In this document: positions 29,342 through 39,315 of the stretch, piece by piece | Numbering within the stretch: the first letter of the stretch is position 1 | Layout of the letters: the number at the start of each line of letters is the position of its first letter | Assembly: GCF_000248075.1 (NCBI RefSeq) | Contig: NZ_BAFB01000182.1 | Coordinates: 1 to 64,000, forward strand | Source of the DNA: Gordonia otitidis NBRC 100426 | GTDB taxonomy: Bacteria > Actinomycetota > Actinomycetes > Mycobacteriales > Mycobacteriaceae | Length of the DNA: 64,000 nt | Direction of reading: 5' to 3' | The notes under the pieces: model-generated | The model's input: only the letters and a program-made list of their open reading frames with translations | Database searches by the model: none | Told to the model about the DNA's origin: nothing | Translations under genes and position numbers: made by a program

Positions 29342-30880
29342 TCAGTCGTAGCTGTAGGAGTTCAGCGGATAGCTGCCCATCTCCCGCAGTGTCGTCAACG
29401 TCGAATTGGGGCGCAGCAATGTCGCTTCTCCGTGCGGATCGAAGTAGTAACTGCGCGACGTCGCACAGTTGCCGCGATAGAACACCGACGATTGCAGGTG
29501 GTCGGTGACCTCGGCCAGAAATCGGTCGTTCGCCTCGTCTGTGACCTCGAACGTGTCCGCATCGCGACGCCGGAGTTCGGTGAACAGTCGAGCGATGTGC
29601 CGCATCTGCGACTCGATGGTGGTGAAGTACGAGAGCCCGCTGTAGGAGTAGGGACTGTTGAGCGACAAGAAGTTCGGGAACCGCGGGATGGTGATGCCCT
29701 CGAATGCCTGAAAGCGGTTCTCGCGCCACCACTTTCCCAGATTCCTACCGCCGCGACCGACGATCGTCATCGCGGGGAAATTGGTGTCCCACAGGTCGAA
29801 CCCGGTCGCGAGCACCAGCGTGTCGATCGGGTGACGCGTTCCGTCCGCGCTGACCACGGCATCTGCTTCGAAGTGACCGATGCCGCCGGTCTCGAGCGTG
29901 ACGTTTCGCCTCGCGAAAGCACGGAAGTACTTGTTGGAGAATGTCGGTCGCTTGCAGCCGAAATCGTAGTCCGGCGTCAGGGCGCGCCGCGTCGCGCGGT
30001 CGGGCACCTGCGCTCGCAGGTGTGCACGCGCAAGCAATGCCGCGGCCTTGTTCCCCGGTCCGAACTGCTTGAAATGCAGCACCCCGAACACCATCAGCAC
30101 TTCCAGTAGCGACGTGTTGACGAGCCGGGCTACGCGCTGAGTGGCCGGAGCAGTGGCAAAGATCTTCTGCAGCGCAGCGGGTATCGGGAAATCGACCTTG
30201 GGTACCACCCAGATGGGGGTTCGCTGGAACACCGTGAGTGCGGCAGCATCCCTGGCGGCTTCGGGGATCAACTGGACCGCGGTGGCGCCGGTGCCGATCA
30301 CGGCGACACGACGTCCGGTGAAGTCGAATCCGTCCTCCCAGTCGGCGGTGTGCAACACCTTTCCCGCGAACGAGTCGAGGCCGGGAAAATCGGGAATGTG
30401 CGGCTGCGACAGAAACCCTGTCGCGGTGACGAAGTAACGGCAGGTACGACTCGAACCGTCGGCGGTGTAGACCGTCCACAGGTGCGTGCGCTCATCCCAC
30501 TCAGCGCGCTCGACGCTGGTGGAAAATTCCATGTGCCTCTTGAGGTCGTACTTCTCGGCGACGTGTTCGGCGTAGCGCTTGAGCTCAGCACCGGGTGCGA
30601 ACAGGCGCGACCAGTACGGATTGGGTTCGAAGCTGTAGGAGTAGGTGACCGACGCGATATCGACAGCGAGCCCGGGATAGTGGTTCACATGCCACGTCCC
30701 GCCGAGGTCGTCCTCTCGCTCCAGAATCGCGATCGACTCGATCCCCTGGCGCCTGAACTCGATCGCCCCACCCATTCCGCCGAAGCCTGCGCCGACGATG
30801 ACGACCTCGTGGTCCGGCTGCATCGAACCGCCCGCGCCCGACCCGCTCGACCCCGTCGTTGTGCTCGACTGCACCACCAT
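29342..30880 (-). CDS. Flavin-dependent monooxygenase, Baeyer-Villiger type
   Basis: 512 residues. FAD site VVIVGAGFGGMGGAIEF, NADP site VAVIGTGATAVQLIPE, and between them FAGKVLHTADWED, a form of the Baeyer-Villiger fingerprint FxGxxxHxxxW(P/D). Such enzymes insert oxygen next to a ketone or oxidise heteroatoms; the substrate is unknown. An N-terminal Ser/Thr/Gly stretch of 20 residues precedes the fold; an ATG near 30820 (MQPDHE) is an alternative start. It lies 102 nt downstream of the ATP-grasp gene on the same strand. Confidence 0.88.
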   Translation of the reverse strand: MVVQSSTTTGSSGSGAGGSMQPDHEVVIVGAGFGGMGGAIEFRRQGIESIAILEREDDLGGTWHVNHYPGLAVDIASVTYSYSFEPNPYWSRLFAPGAELKRYAEHVAEKYDLKRHMEFSTSVERAEWDERTHLWTVYTADGSSRTCRYFVTATGFLSQPHIPDFPGLDSFAGKVLHTADWEDGFDFTGRRVAVIGTGATAVQLIPEAARDAAALTVFQRTPIWVVPKVDFPIPAALQKIFATAPATQRVARLVNTSLLEVLMVFGVLHFKQFGPGNKAAALLARAHLRAQVPDRATRRALTPDYDFGCKRPTFSNKYFRAFARRNVTLETGGIGHFEADAVVSADGTRHPIDTLVLATGFDLWDTNFPAMTIVGRGGRNLGKWWRENRFQAFEGITIPRFPNFLSLNSPYSYSGLSYFTTIESQMRHIARLFTELRRRDADTFEVTDEANDRFLAEVTDHLQSSVFYRGNCATSRSYYFDPHGEATLLRPNSTLTTLREMGSYPLNSYSYD

Positions 30881-30982
30881 CGACCCCGTTCCCGCATTTC
30901 TCCGCGACTGACCGCGCAGCGTTGTCTGTGACTCGAAGACACAGTAACGCAGATCACCCTCGACCAGGAAGGGTGAGCCGCC

Positions 30983-32173
30983 TCAGGTGATCGCCGATCC
31001 GTCGTAGAGCACATCGAAGAACTGGGTGGCGACGAGTTGTTCGCCCTTCTTTCGATTGACCCCCAGCTGTCTGCGGTACTTGGCGACATGCTGCAACGAC
31101 AACGCGGAGTACAGCAGCGGCAGGTGGTCCTTGCGCTGGTCGTAGACGCCCGCTGCCCCCTTGGCGGCGAGACGATTGGCCTGCCAGTGCGACGGATGCA
31201 TCAGGACGTCGCGGATGACAGCCGCCTTGATCATCTTCTTCCGACCCGGCGGGACGACCACCAGCTCACCCGGATCGAACAGGGCCACATCGAACTCTTC
31301 AGGCGTGGCGACGGTGCACCCCGCCGTCGGACGTGGATTGCACTCGACCATGTGGTGCACGCCGTCGTCGGTCATGAGGAAGTCGAAGCTGATCTGACCG
31401 TGCCAGTTCAGCTCGCGGGCGATCGTCTGCGCGGCGTGCAACGATTCCGGCGAGTCGACGGACTCGAACACGATCCCGCCGCGGTTGTCGATGGCCAGAG
31501 GGTGCTCGTAACACGAGTGCAAGACCACCTCGCCGTGGTGGACCACGCTCCAGCTACAGCGGTCGACACCCTTCAGGTACTCCTGCACCAACCAGGGATC
31601 GTCAGCGGTGGGATGCACGGCGTCGAGGCTCGTCTCGGATGCGAGCGGTCCGGTGTTCGTCACCACGTCGAGTCCACCCCTGCCGTAGGCCGCGCGGGCG
31701 AACCAGTGTTCCCAGTGCGTCGTCGCCGCGCGCAGCTCCTCCTGCGAGGTCGCCGTGATGGAGTCGGCGACGGGCAGGTCCAGCGATCGGCACAGTTCGC
31801 TGAAGCTCACCTTGTCGTGCACGCGGTGCAGGGTGTCGAAGTCAGGGAAGAACAGCTCGAGATCACGATGGCCCGCCATCAGACGGTCCCGGTGATACGC
31901 GAGGTAGAACACCTCCTCGAACATCGGTAGCAGCCAGGTGACATCCTCGGCGTCGATGATGTCGACGATCGCCGAGATGAATGCTTCGGTCTCCTGGGTC
32001 GGCGCAGGCACGGTGTAGTGCTTGCGCGCGCCGCGCGAGTGACTACCCGGCGCGGAGCGGAAGGTGTCGGCGGCGATCACCCGCCTGCCGGTCACACCGA
32101 GCTTGTGGATCTCGTCGACGGCGAACGGCATCCGTGAGGTGGTGACAAGGATCGTGGGATCGATGGCTGGCAC
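30983..32173 (-). CDS. ATP-grasp domain protein
   Basis: 396 residues. The pre-ATP-grasp start reads ILVTTSRMPFAVDEIHKLG, the grasp domain has WFARAAYGRGGLDV and EYLKGVDRCSW, and the metal/phosphate end is VECNPRPTAGCTV. ATP-grasp ligases join a carboxylate to an amine or thiol through an acyl phosphate. A second, mostly helical C-terminal part of about 100 residues (RKKMIKAAVIRDV onwards) has no assigned role. The substrate cannot be read from sequence. Possibly operonic with the following flavin monooxygenase; divergent from an MFS exporter. Confidence 0.8.
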   Translation of the reverse strand: MPAIDPTILVTTSRMPFAVDEIHKLGVTGRRVIAADTFRSAPGSHSRGARKHYTVPAPTQETEAFISAIVDIIDAEDVTWLLPMFEEVFYLAYHRDRLMAGHRDLELFFPDFDTLHRVHDKVSFSELCRSLDLPVADSITATSQEELRAATTHWEHWFARAAYGRGGLDVVTNTGPLASETSLDAVHPTADDPWLVQEYLKGVDRCSWSVVHHGEVVLHSCYEHPLAIDNRGGIVFESVDSPESLHAAQTIARELNWHGQISFDFLMTDDGVHHMVECNPRPTAGCTVATPEEFDVALFDPGELVVVPPGRKKMIKAAVIRDVLMHPSHWQANRLAAKGAAGVYDQRKDHLPLLYSALSLQHVAKYRRQLGVNRKKGEQLVATQFFDVLYDGSAIT

Positions 32174-32341
32174 GGATCAACCCTAACGGCGTGTGGGATG
32201 GCGTGCGCCGAACTCGACGTCCACGGCACATATACCGCCCATTGCGGCGCAAGCCGACTCCATCGTCGGCACCCCACTCGCCGGACGGATCACCGTCCGC
32301 CCGTCCGGAATACCGCAGGGGGTTTCGACGCTGGGTCACGT

Positions 32342-33586
32342 ATGACGCAGAGGCCTGACGCACGATCGCCCGGGACGACGGCATCGACGAGCGAACCCCG
32401 GTCCGGGGCGCGTTCGTTCGTCGCAGCCATCGCGGCGTTCGCCGTCGTGATGCTCGGCACCACACTGCCGACCCCGCTCTACTCGATCTACGCCGAGGAA
32501 CTCGGCTTCGGTGTCACCACGACGACCGTCATCTTCGCTGTCTACGCGGCCGGGGTGATCGTTGCGCTTGTCTGTTTCGGACGATGGTCGGATGTCGTGG
32601 GTCGGCGGCCACTGCTGATCGCTGGCGCGATCCTGTCCGTCGTGAGCGCCGTGGTCTTCCTGACCGCGGGGCCGGTGTGGCAGCTGATGATCGGCCGCGT
32701 GCTCTCGGGACTGTCCGCGGGCATCTACGCCGGCGCGGCCACAGCGGCGGTCATCGAACTCGCACCACCGAACTGGCGTGACCGCGCGCCGGCACTCGCA
32801 ACCGCGGCGAACATCGGCGGATTGGGGCTCGGACCACTCATCGCGGGACTGCTCGCCCAGTTCGCGCCACTGCCGCTGCGCCTGTCATTCATCGTCGACC
32901 TGGTACTGCTCGCCATCGTCTTCGTCGGGATCTGGTTCATGACCGAACCGGTCACGCGCACACCGGGAGCCCGCCTCTCGGTGCAGCGACTGTCGGTCCC
33001 GCCGGAGACCAGGGGCGTCTTCCTCCGAGCGGCTATCGCGGCGTTCGCGGGTTTTGCGGTGATGGGAACGTTCACCGGTGTGACACCGGCATTCGTGTCG
33101 CAGGTCCTCGGCATCGATTCCCACGCGTTGGCGGGCATCCTGGTGTTCCTGCTGTTCGGCTCGTCCGCAGCGGCACAGATCGCCGGTCGGTCTGTGCCGA
33201 CCGAACGCGCACTCGTCGCCGGTTGTGCGTTGCTGTTGGTCGGCATGATGGTGCTCGTCGCAGGGTTGCTGGCGGCGTCGTTCGCCCTGCTCGTCATCGG
33301 CGCGCTGGTCGCCGGTGCCGGCCAAGGACTCTCGTTCAGCAAGGGTCTCGCGTCGGTGGTCGGTGCGAGTCCTGCGGATCGACGGGCAGAGGTGACCTCG
33401 ACCTTCTTCGTCGTCGCCTACGTCGCGATCTCGATCCCGATCGTCGGCGAGGGCTTCGCGGCGTCCCACTGGGGCCTGCGGACGTCGGGGGTGGTATTCA
33501 ACATCGCGGTCGGCGTCCTCGCACTCGTCGCGCTGGTGCTGACCGCGATCGCCGTGCGCCGGGAGAACGCACGCGCCTACTCCTGA
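32342..33586 (+). CDS. MFS transporter (12-helix, DHA1-like)
   Basis: 414 residues with twelve hydrophobic segments. The motif-A loop between helices 2 and 3 reads GRWSDVVGRRP, and the helix-5 region has AANIGGLGLGPLIAG, like motif C of drug:H+ antiporters. It exports an unknown compound. The ATG at 32342 was taken because the N-terminal basic/Ser stretch before the first helix then has a normal length. It is convergent with malQ and divergent from the ATP-grasp gene. Confidence 0.85.
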   Translation: MTQRPDARSPGTTASTSEPRSGARSFVAAIAAFAVVMLGTTLPTPLYSIYAEELGFGVTTTTVIFAVYAAGVIVALVCFGRWSDVVGRRPLLIAGAILSVVSAVVFLTAGPVWQLMIGRVLSGLSAGIYAGAATAAVIELAPPNWRDRAPALATAANIGGLGLGPLIAGLLAQFAPLPLRLSFIVDLVLLAIVFVGIWFMTEPVTRTPGARLSVQRLSVPPETRGVFLRAAIAAFAGFAVMGTFTGVTPAFVSQVLGIDSHALAGILVFLLFGSSAAAQIAGRSVPTERALVAGCALLLVGMMVLVAGLLAASFALLVIGALVAGAGQGLSFSKGLASVVGASPADRRAEVTSTFFVVAYVAISIPIVGEGFAASHWGLRTSGVVFNIAVGVLALVALVLTAIAVRRENARAYS

Positions 33587-33611
33587 ACCACCGGTGACGC
33601 CCGCGGCCGTC

Positions 33612-35792
33612 TCAGTCCTTGCCGCCCGCACCCCTGGCTGCCCCGACACCCTCACCGGCGAGAGCCGATACCAGATCTGAGAACCGACGACTGCTCGCGA
33701 GGTCCTCCACGAGCACGGCGGTGCCGCCGTCGTCGGCAAGCGGAATGCACCAGTTGGGATATTGATCGCTGTTGGTGCCGGGCTGATTCTGAATCCGCCG
33801 CTCGCCGACCGCGTCGACGAGCGCGACACCGAGCAGCACAGACGGCGTCGCAGCGATGAGCCGATAGAGCGCCTCCACGGTCTCCGGGCTCGTGAGTTCG
33901 GCGTCCGGGTCCAGGAGCCCACGCGCTCGTGCCATGTCGAGGATGGCATCGCGATCACGCGCATCGCGGGCGCGTTCGTCGGCCTCCGACGTCTCGAGGA
34001 GTCCGAGTTCTGCACGCAGGTCGATGTGCTCGCCCGCCAGATAGCCGACGGTCGGCGGCAGATCGTGGGTCGTCACCGACGTGAGACAGAGTTCGCGATA
34101 ATCCTCCGGCGGGATAGGCGCGTACGGCCCGTGTTCGAACCACAGGATCGACGTGCCGAGGATGCCCCGCTGTGCCAGCGCGGTCTGCACGGTCGGCTCG
34201 AATACGCCGAGGTCTTCACCGATCACGACCGCACCGGCGCGCTGAGCTTCGAGGGCGAGAATGCCCAGCAGCGCGTCGTGGTCGTAGCGGACGTAGGTCC
34301 CGCCCGCGGGCCCCATGCCGTCGGGAATCCACCACAGCCGAAAGAGTCCCAGGATGTGGTCGACCCGCAGTCCCCCCGCGTGGCGCATGACCGTGCGCAG
34401 CATGTCCCGGTACGGTACGTAACCCGCGTCGGCCAGCCTTCCGGGATGCCACGGCGGCTGATCCCAGCCCTGCCCCTGCTGGTTGAACCCGTCCGGCGGT
34501 GCTCCGACCGTGGCACCCGAGGCCAGAACGTCATCGAGCATCCATGCGTCGGCTCCGTGACGGTCGACGCCGACTGCGAGATCGGTGATGATCCCGATAC
34601 TCATACCCGAAGCGATCGCAGAGTGTTGTGCGCTGGCCAACTGTTCGTCGCAGATCCACTGCAGCCACATGTAGAAGTCGATGCGGTCGCCGTACTTTCG
34701 GCGTAACCGCTTGAGATAGCGCGCATCGCTGGCCTTCTCCGGCCAGTTGTCGCTGTCGACGCCGAAGCGCTCGACGAGCACGCACCAGGTGGCGAAGCCC
34801 TTGAGTCCCTCTCCTTCTCTTTTGCAGAATCTGTCGAAGGCATGGTCACGGCGCTTGCTCCGCGGGACGTCGTGGATGAGCTCGAGTACGTCGAGCTTTG
34901 CTCGATACGACTTGTTGCGCTTGATCTCCGACGCGTCGAGGTCGTCGGTGAAGAACTCCTTCTGCAGCGCCTTGATCCACTTGCGCTGGGGTTTGGGAAG
35001 CTCGTCGGCTTCGGGGATCTCCTCGACCCTGATGTAGAGCGGGTTGACGAAACGCCTCGTGGCGGGCAGATACGGCGACGCTTCGATCGGCGGACGTGGC
35101 GCGGCCGCGTGCATCGGATTGACCTGGACGAAGTCGGCGCCGTAGACACTGCCCGCGATCTCGCAGATGCGCGCGAGGTCGGCGAAGTCACCCACACCCC
35201 ACGACCCCGCGGACCGTACCGAATACAGCTGCAGCGCGAGACCCCATCGCCTCGTGCCGAGGAGGTCGTCGGCCGTCGAGAGTCGGCGCGGGGTGACGAT
35301 CAGGGGTGCGCTCGCGTAGGTGTCATGGGCCGGATTGGCGGCGACGATCTCGTGATAGCCCTGCGGCAGTCCACCCGGCACAGCGAAGGTCGCACGCCCG
35401 GTCAGTACGCCGTCGACGTCACGCGGCTGCGTCCACACATCGAGCTGGGTCGGCGTGACCGTGTCGCCGGATTCGGTGCGGATGCTGACGGCGACCGGAT
35501 CACCGTGCGGAACGTGCACGGCGAACGTCGCCTGCGTGTTCGCCGACTCGTCGGTTTCGGTGACCACGGTGACCGATGGCAGGAATCGACGCCATTCCGC
35601 GACGTCGAGTTCTGCCAGGGACTGTTCGATGTGATCGTCGGTTCCGGCCTCGACGTCGAGGGATGCGAGCACCCTGACCAGCGTGTCGCGCGAGACCTCG
35701 TGATACTTCTGATCCCACCCGGTGTAGCCGACGCTCACTCCGCATCGTTGTGCGAGCTCCGCCAGCCGGTCACTCACCTGATCGGTCGTCAC
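33612..35792 (-). CDS. malQ: 4-alpha-glucanotransferase (amylomaltase), GH77
   Basis: 726 residues, the size of mycobacterial MalQ with its extra N-terminal beta domain (about 1-165). The GH77 catalytic residues are visible: nucleophile Asp in LRVDHILGLFR, acid/base Glu in VIGEDLGVF, and the transition-state Asp in TTHDLPPT. It transfers maltodextrin segments between alpha-1,4-glucans in the cytoplasm, part of glycogen/maltodextrin turnover. No other glycogen gene is nearby. Stop codon lies 25 nt from the convergent MFS gene. Confidence 0.95.
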   Translation of the reverse strand: MTTDQVSDRLAELAQRCGVSVGYTGWDQKYHEVSRDTLVRVLASLDVEAGTDDHIEQSLAELDVAEWRRFLPSVTVVTETDESANTQATFAVHVPHGDPVAVSIRTESGDTVTPTQLDVWTQPRDVDGVLTGRATFAVPGGLPQGYHEIVAANPAHDTYASAPLIVTPRRLSTADDLLGTRRWGLALQLYSVRSAGSWGVGDFADLARICEIAGSVYGADFVQVNPMHAAAPRPPIEASPYLPATRRFVNPLYIRVEEIPEADELPKPQRKWIKALQKEFFTDDLDASEIKRNKSYRAKLDVLELIHDVPRSKRRDHAFDRFCKREGEGLKGFATWCVLVERFGVDSDNWPEKASDARYLKRLRRKYGDRIDFYMWLQWICDEQLASAQHSAIASGMSIGIITDLAVGVDRHGADAWMLDDVLASGATVGAPPDGFNQQGQGWDQPPWHPGRLADAGYVPYRDMLRTVMRHAGGLRVDHILGLFRLWWIPDGMGPAGGTYVRYDHDALLGILALEAQRAGAVVIGEDLGVFEPTVQTALAQRGILGTSILWFEHGPYAPIPPEDYRELCLTSVTTHDLPPTVGYLAGEHIDLRAELGLLETSEADERARDARDRDAILDMARARGLLDPDAELTSPETVEALYRLIAATPSVLLGVALVDAVGERRIQNQPGTNSDQYPNWCIPLADDGGTAVLVEDLASSRRFSDLVSALAGEGVGAARGAGGKD

Positions 35793-35906
35793 GTCTGCAT
35801 CGTCTCACCGATTGGGCGGGGATGCGCGTTCACCGACGACCTTGCGCGGCGGGCCGTCGCGCAGTTGAATTCTTGTGACCCCGATCACCGCCTGCTGGGA
35901 GTACCC

Positions 35907-36524
35907 ATGTCCGACGACGCACTGACACTCGATCCCACAACCACTGCTCTGGTGCTCATCGAGTTCCAGAACGAGTTCACCACCGACGGTGGTGTCCTGC
36001 ACGATGCCGTCGCCGAGGTCATGGATTCGACGGGGATGCTGGCCAATACCGTCACCCTGGTCGACAAGGCACGTGCCGCCGGCGTCACCATCATGCACGC
36101 GCCGATCACCTTCGCCCCCGGCTACGGGGAACTGACCCGGCACCCCTACGGAATCCTCAAGGGCGTCGTCGACGGCAATGCCTTCGTGAAGGGAACCTGG
36201 GGTGCTGCCATCGTCGACGACCTCACCCCGACCGAAGGAGACATCCTCATCGAGGGCAAGCGCGGCCTCGACACGTTCGCGAGCACCAACATCGATTTCA
36301 TCCTGCGCAGCAAGGGAATCGACACGATCATCCTGGGCGGATTCCTCACCAACTGCTGCGTCGAGTCGACGATGCGGTCGGGCTACGAGAACGGCTACCG
36401 GGTCATCACACTGACCGACTGCACCGCGGCGACGTCACCGGCCGAGCACGAGAACGCCATCACGTTCGACTACCCGATGTTCTCACTGCCCGTCGACTCG
36501 TCGGCGGTGCTCGCGGCCCTCTAG
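35907..36524 (+). CDS. Cysteine hydrolase of the isochorismatase superfamily
   Basis: 205 residues from the ATG at 35907 with GGGAG six bases upstream. The triad positions are Glu19 in LIEFQNEF (most family members have Asp), Lys118 in IEGKRGLD and Cys151 in GFLTNCCVEST. The family hydrolyses amides, ureido groups or vinyl ethers; the substrate is unknown. The Glu at the acid position is seen in one branch of the superfamily and may signal a different substrate. Convergent with an MHS transporter, stops 17 nt apart. Confidence 0.87.
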   Translation: MSDDALTLDPTTTALVLIEFQNEFTTDGGVLHDAVAEVMDSTGMLANTVTLVDKARAAGVTIMHAPITFAPGYGELTRHPYGILKGVVDGNAFVKGTWGAAIVDDLTPTEGDILIEGKRGLDTFASTNIDFILRSKGIDTIILGGFLTNCCVESTMRSGYENGYRVITLTDCTAATSPAEHENAITFDYPMFSLPVDSSAVLAAL

Positions 36525-36541
36525 CCGAGTTCCGGGGTGAC

Positions 36542-37924
36542 TCAGAAGAACTGGTCGCGACGCCGGATCAACGACGTCGCGGCTGCGCTGATGACACCGG
36601 TCAGGACCAGGTAGCCCGCAGCCAACCAGGGTGTGCCGCCCGACGCCCCGAGGAGTGCGGTCAGGATCAGCGGGGTGAGCCCCGACGCGTAGATGCCGGA
36701 GAACTGGTAGACCACCGACAGCCCCGTGTAGCGCACCGGCGTCGGGTACAGGCTCGCGAACAGCGTGCCCTGCGCGCCGTAGAACAGCGCATGGACCACA
36801 CCGAAGACCACCACGAGTCCCACCGTGAACCAGACGAGATCTGAGGTCCCGAAGAGCACGAACACCGGGTACACCGCGACCGCGTAGGCGACCATTCCCG
36901 CGAGATAGACCCGTCGGGGGCCGAACCTGTCTGTGAGCAGACCCGACACGGGCAGCAGAAGCGCCATCACCGCCGAGGCGATGGTCACCGAGATCAGGAC
37001 AGACACCTTGGGCAGGCCGAGTTGCGTGGTCGCATAGGCGATCGCGAATACGCCCCAGGTGTTGAACGCCGAACCCTCGCCCCATCGGGCGAGCAGGCCG
37101 AGCACCGTGTTGCGTGTATACGGTTGCCGGACAACCTCCTTCAACGGAGCCGACGACTTCTGCGACAGCTCGTCCACCTCCCGGAACGCCGGGGTCTCGT
37201 CGACCCTGAGACGCACGACGAAGCCGATGACCACGAGCACGATGCTGCCGAGGAAGGCGATACGCCAGCCGTAGGCGAGGAACGCATCGTCGTCGAAGAC
37301 CACCTGAAGCAACGCGAAGATCGCCGTACCCAGGGCGAGGCCGAGAGCGAGGCCGATCTGCGGGATCGAACCGAAGAAACCGCGACGCCCGCGCGGGCTG
37401 TGTTCGACGGCGAGCAGCACCGCACCCGCCCACTCGCCGCCGAGCGCGAACCCCTGCACGATGCGCAGCAGGAGAAGCAGGATCGGTGCGAGTACGCCGA
37501 CCTGCGCGGCAGTCGGCAGCGCACCCATGGCTGCGGTGGCGAGCCCCATCATGACCATCGTCAGCGCGAGGGTCTTCTTCCGGCCGATCCGGTCGCCGAT
37601 ATGGCCGAACACGACCCCGCCGATCGGACGTACCACGAACCCCACGGCGAACGTCGCGAACGTGAGCAGTGTGCCGACGAACCCGCTCTGGTGCGGGAAG
37701 AACACCGTGCTGAAGACGAGACTCGCTGCGGTGGCGTAGAGGAAGAAGTCATACCACTCGACCGTCGTACCCAGCAGGCTTGCCAGAGCGACGGTTCGCA
37801 GTCGTCGACGCCGTTCGGCGTCGCTCTCGGAGTCGACGCCTCGCGTGTCGAGTGACGTGCTGCCATCCGCAGCCGTCGCAGAACGGATGCTTGTGGCGGT
37901 CGAGCGCGTAGATGTCACGGTCAC
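36542..37924 (-). CDS. MFS metabolite:H+ symporter (MHS family)
   Basis: 460 residues, twelve membrane helices. The MHS signatures are clear: TTVEWYDFFLYATAASLVF at helix 1, GHIGDRIGRKK after helix 2 and RIVQGFALGGEWAGA in helix 4-5. Members import organic acids, shikimate, proline/betaine or similar. The first 45 residues are Ser/Thr-rich and charged. Same strand as the secreted lipase 125 nt upstream; the substrate is unknown. Confidence 0.9.
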   Translation of the reverse strand: MTVTSTRSTATSIRSATAADGSTSLDTRGVDSESDAERRRRLRTVALASLLGTTVEWYDFFLYATAASLVFSTVFFPHQSGFVGTLLTFATFAVGFVVRPIGGVVFGHIGDRIGRKKTLALTMVMMGLATAAMGALPTAAQVGVLAPILLLLLRIVQGFALGGEWAGAVLLAVEHSPRGRRGFFGSIPQIGLALGLALGTAIFALLQVVFDDDAFLAYGWRIAFLGSIVLVVIGFVVRLRVDETPAFREVDELSQKSSAPLKEVVRQPYTRNTVLGLLARWGEGSAFNTWGVFAIAYATTQLGLPKVSVLISVTIASAVMALLLPVSGLLTDRFGPRRVYLAGMVAYAVAVYPVFVLFGTSDLVWFTVGLVVVFGVVHALFYGAQGTLFASLYPTPVRYTGLSVVYQFSGIYASGLTPLILTALLGASGGTPWLAAGYLVLTGVISAAATSLIRRRDQFF

Positions 37925-38049
37925 GGTTGATCGACGCTACGCAGCTCACGCGAGGCTGCCCAGATCAACAATCACCGTGATCACAACTGCCGCGGGTCGG
38001 CGGGACCGGACTCGGGTGGTGGACTCGCGTAATGGTCGCAGCCGTCACC

Positions 38050-39075
38050 TCACCGCGCGACGCATACCGGGGGTAGCTGCGCCCCGAGTCCGCGCAGCGC
38101 GAGTGACTGCGCTCGCGGTGAGTACGTGAAGTCGGTGTGTTCGGTGTGATCTGCCGGGCAGCCGTCCTGGATGACGATGTCGTCGACGTGTGCGCCGGGG
38201 CCGGCGGTCAGAAAGCTCGCGGTGTACGGGGTGGAGACCTCGTCGTATGTCGTGGTGAGCACGGTGTAGTCGAGTCCCGGCATGGTGTCCCCGCCGCTGT
38301 TGAGTCGCGTGATGAACTCCGACCCCTGCTGCTGATCGGCGCCGGCCGGACCCGACGCCGCAGCGACCTGTGGCCCGATGTCGACACCTTCCGCGCGCAT
38401 GTCGTGCTCGAGATCGACGAGCCCGTCCATCGTCGTGCCGTGGTTGGTCGCGGCCATCGTCACCACGCGGGACACCTTGTTGCCCAAAGGATTCGATGCA
38501 TCCGCTCCACCGTGGAACCTCAGATACGCCCGTGCGATGACGCCGCCCTGCGAGTGCCCCACCAGATCGACCTGCCTCGCTCCGGTGACCCGCAGCACGC
38601 GCTCGACGAAAGCGCCCAGTTGGGCGGCCGACTCGTCGACGTGGCCCGCGCCGTATTCGCCACCGGACTGCAGTGCGGGGACACCACCCCCGGCCGAGGT
38701 GGGCAGAATGCCGAGTTCCGGGGCGAACACACAATATCCGTGACGCGCGAGCACCGGCGCGAAGCCGGCCCACGTCTGATACGCCGACTCCCAGGTGCCA
38801 TGCACCAGCACGACCGGTCGAGGGTGGGCCTTCGACGGCTTACACGCCCAGTCGTCGGCCCCGGGCGGAATCGCCTCGGGGTGTGGATACCTCGCGGCCG
38901 CACGGAAGTCGGACTGCACCGGTCCTGATCCCACCGGGTCGGCGGAACCGCTCGCCGCACTCGCGGGCGGGGCGGTCGCCGCGACCGCACACACGACCGC
39001 GACGACCAGAACGGACACCATCGCGGACGCACGGGTGAAACGAATCGGACATTTGCGAAATACCTTGCGTGCCAA
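38050..39075 (-). CDS. Secreted lipase/esterase, alpha/beta hydrolase
   Basis: 341 residues. A signal peptide with basic start and hydrophobic core ends at PPASA-AS (about residue 41). The mature enzyme has VVLVHGTWESAY (oxyanion side), the nucleophile elbow LVGHSQGGVIAR, and a late DHTEHTDF segment with the catalytic His. The two cysteines DWACKP and GYCVF (and DGC/PVC) may form disulfides. It resembles the triacylglycerol lipase family 2/LipB group of actinobacteria. Exported, likely acting on lipids outside the cell. Confidence 0.88.
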   Translation of the reverse strand: MARKVFRKCPIRFTRASAMVSVLVVAVVCAVAATAPPASAASGSADPVGSGPVQSDFRAAARYPHPEAIPPGADDWACKPSKAHPRPVVLVHGTWESAYQTWAGFAPVLARHGYCVFAPELGILPTSAGGGVPALQSGGEYGAGHVDESAAQLGAFVERVLRVTGARQVDLVGHSQGGVIARAYLRFHGGADASNPLGNKVSRVVTMAATNHGTTMDGLVDLEHDMRAEGVDIGPQVAAASGPAGADQQQGSEFITRLNSGGDTMPGLDYTVLTTTYDEVSTPYTASFLTAGPGAHVDDIVIQDGCPADHTEHTDFTYSPRAQSLALRGLGAQLPPVCVAR

Positions 39076-39315
39076 CAGCTCCCCCTTGATCAGTGTGTCG
39101 GGGTGAGCTTATTGCGGACAGCGACGCAGCGGCCCTGGTTGTGAGTGTCCAGCCCATCCGGTGGCGCTGTGTCCGTGAGCGCACCACGCGCACCGAGGGA
39201 TGACGGCGACACCCGTCACGTCGAGTAGTGGGCGACACCTTCGGCGGATCGTCGGAGCCACCTCACGATGTCACGGCGATGGCGTGATTCGACACCTGTC
39301 ACCGTGAAGCCCCGA

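Noticed and set aside
34842-36524. 560-codon frame ending in the cysteine hydrolase
   Set aside because: The first 355 codons are antisense to malQ and show no family; the hydrolase has its own start and ribosome-binding site at 35907.
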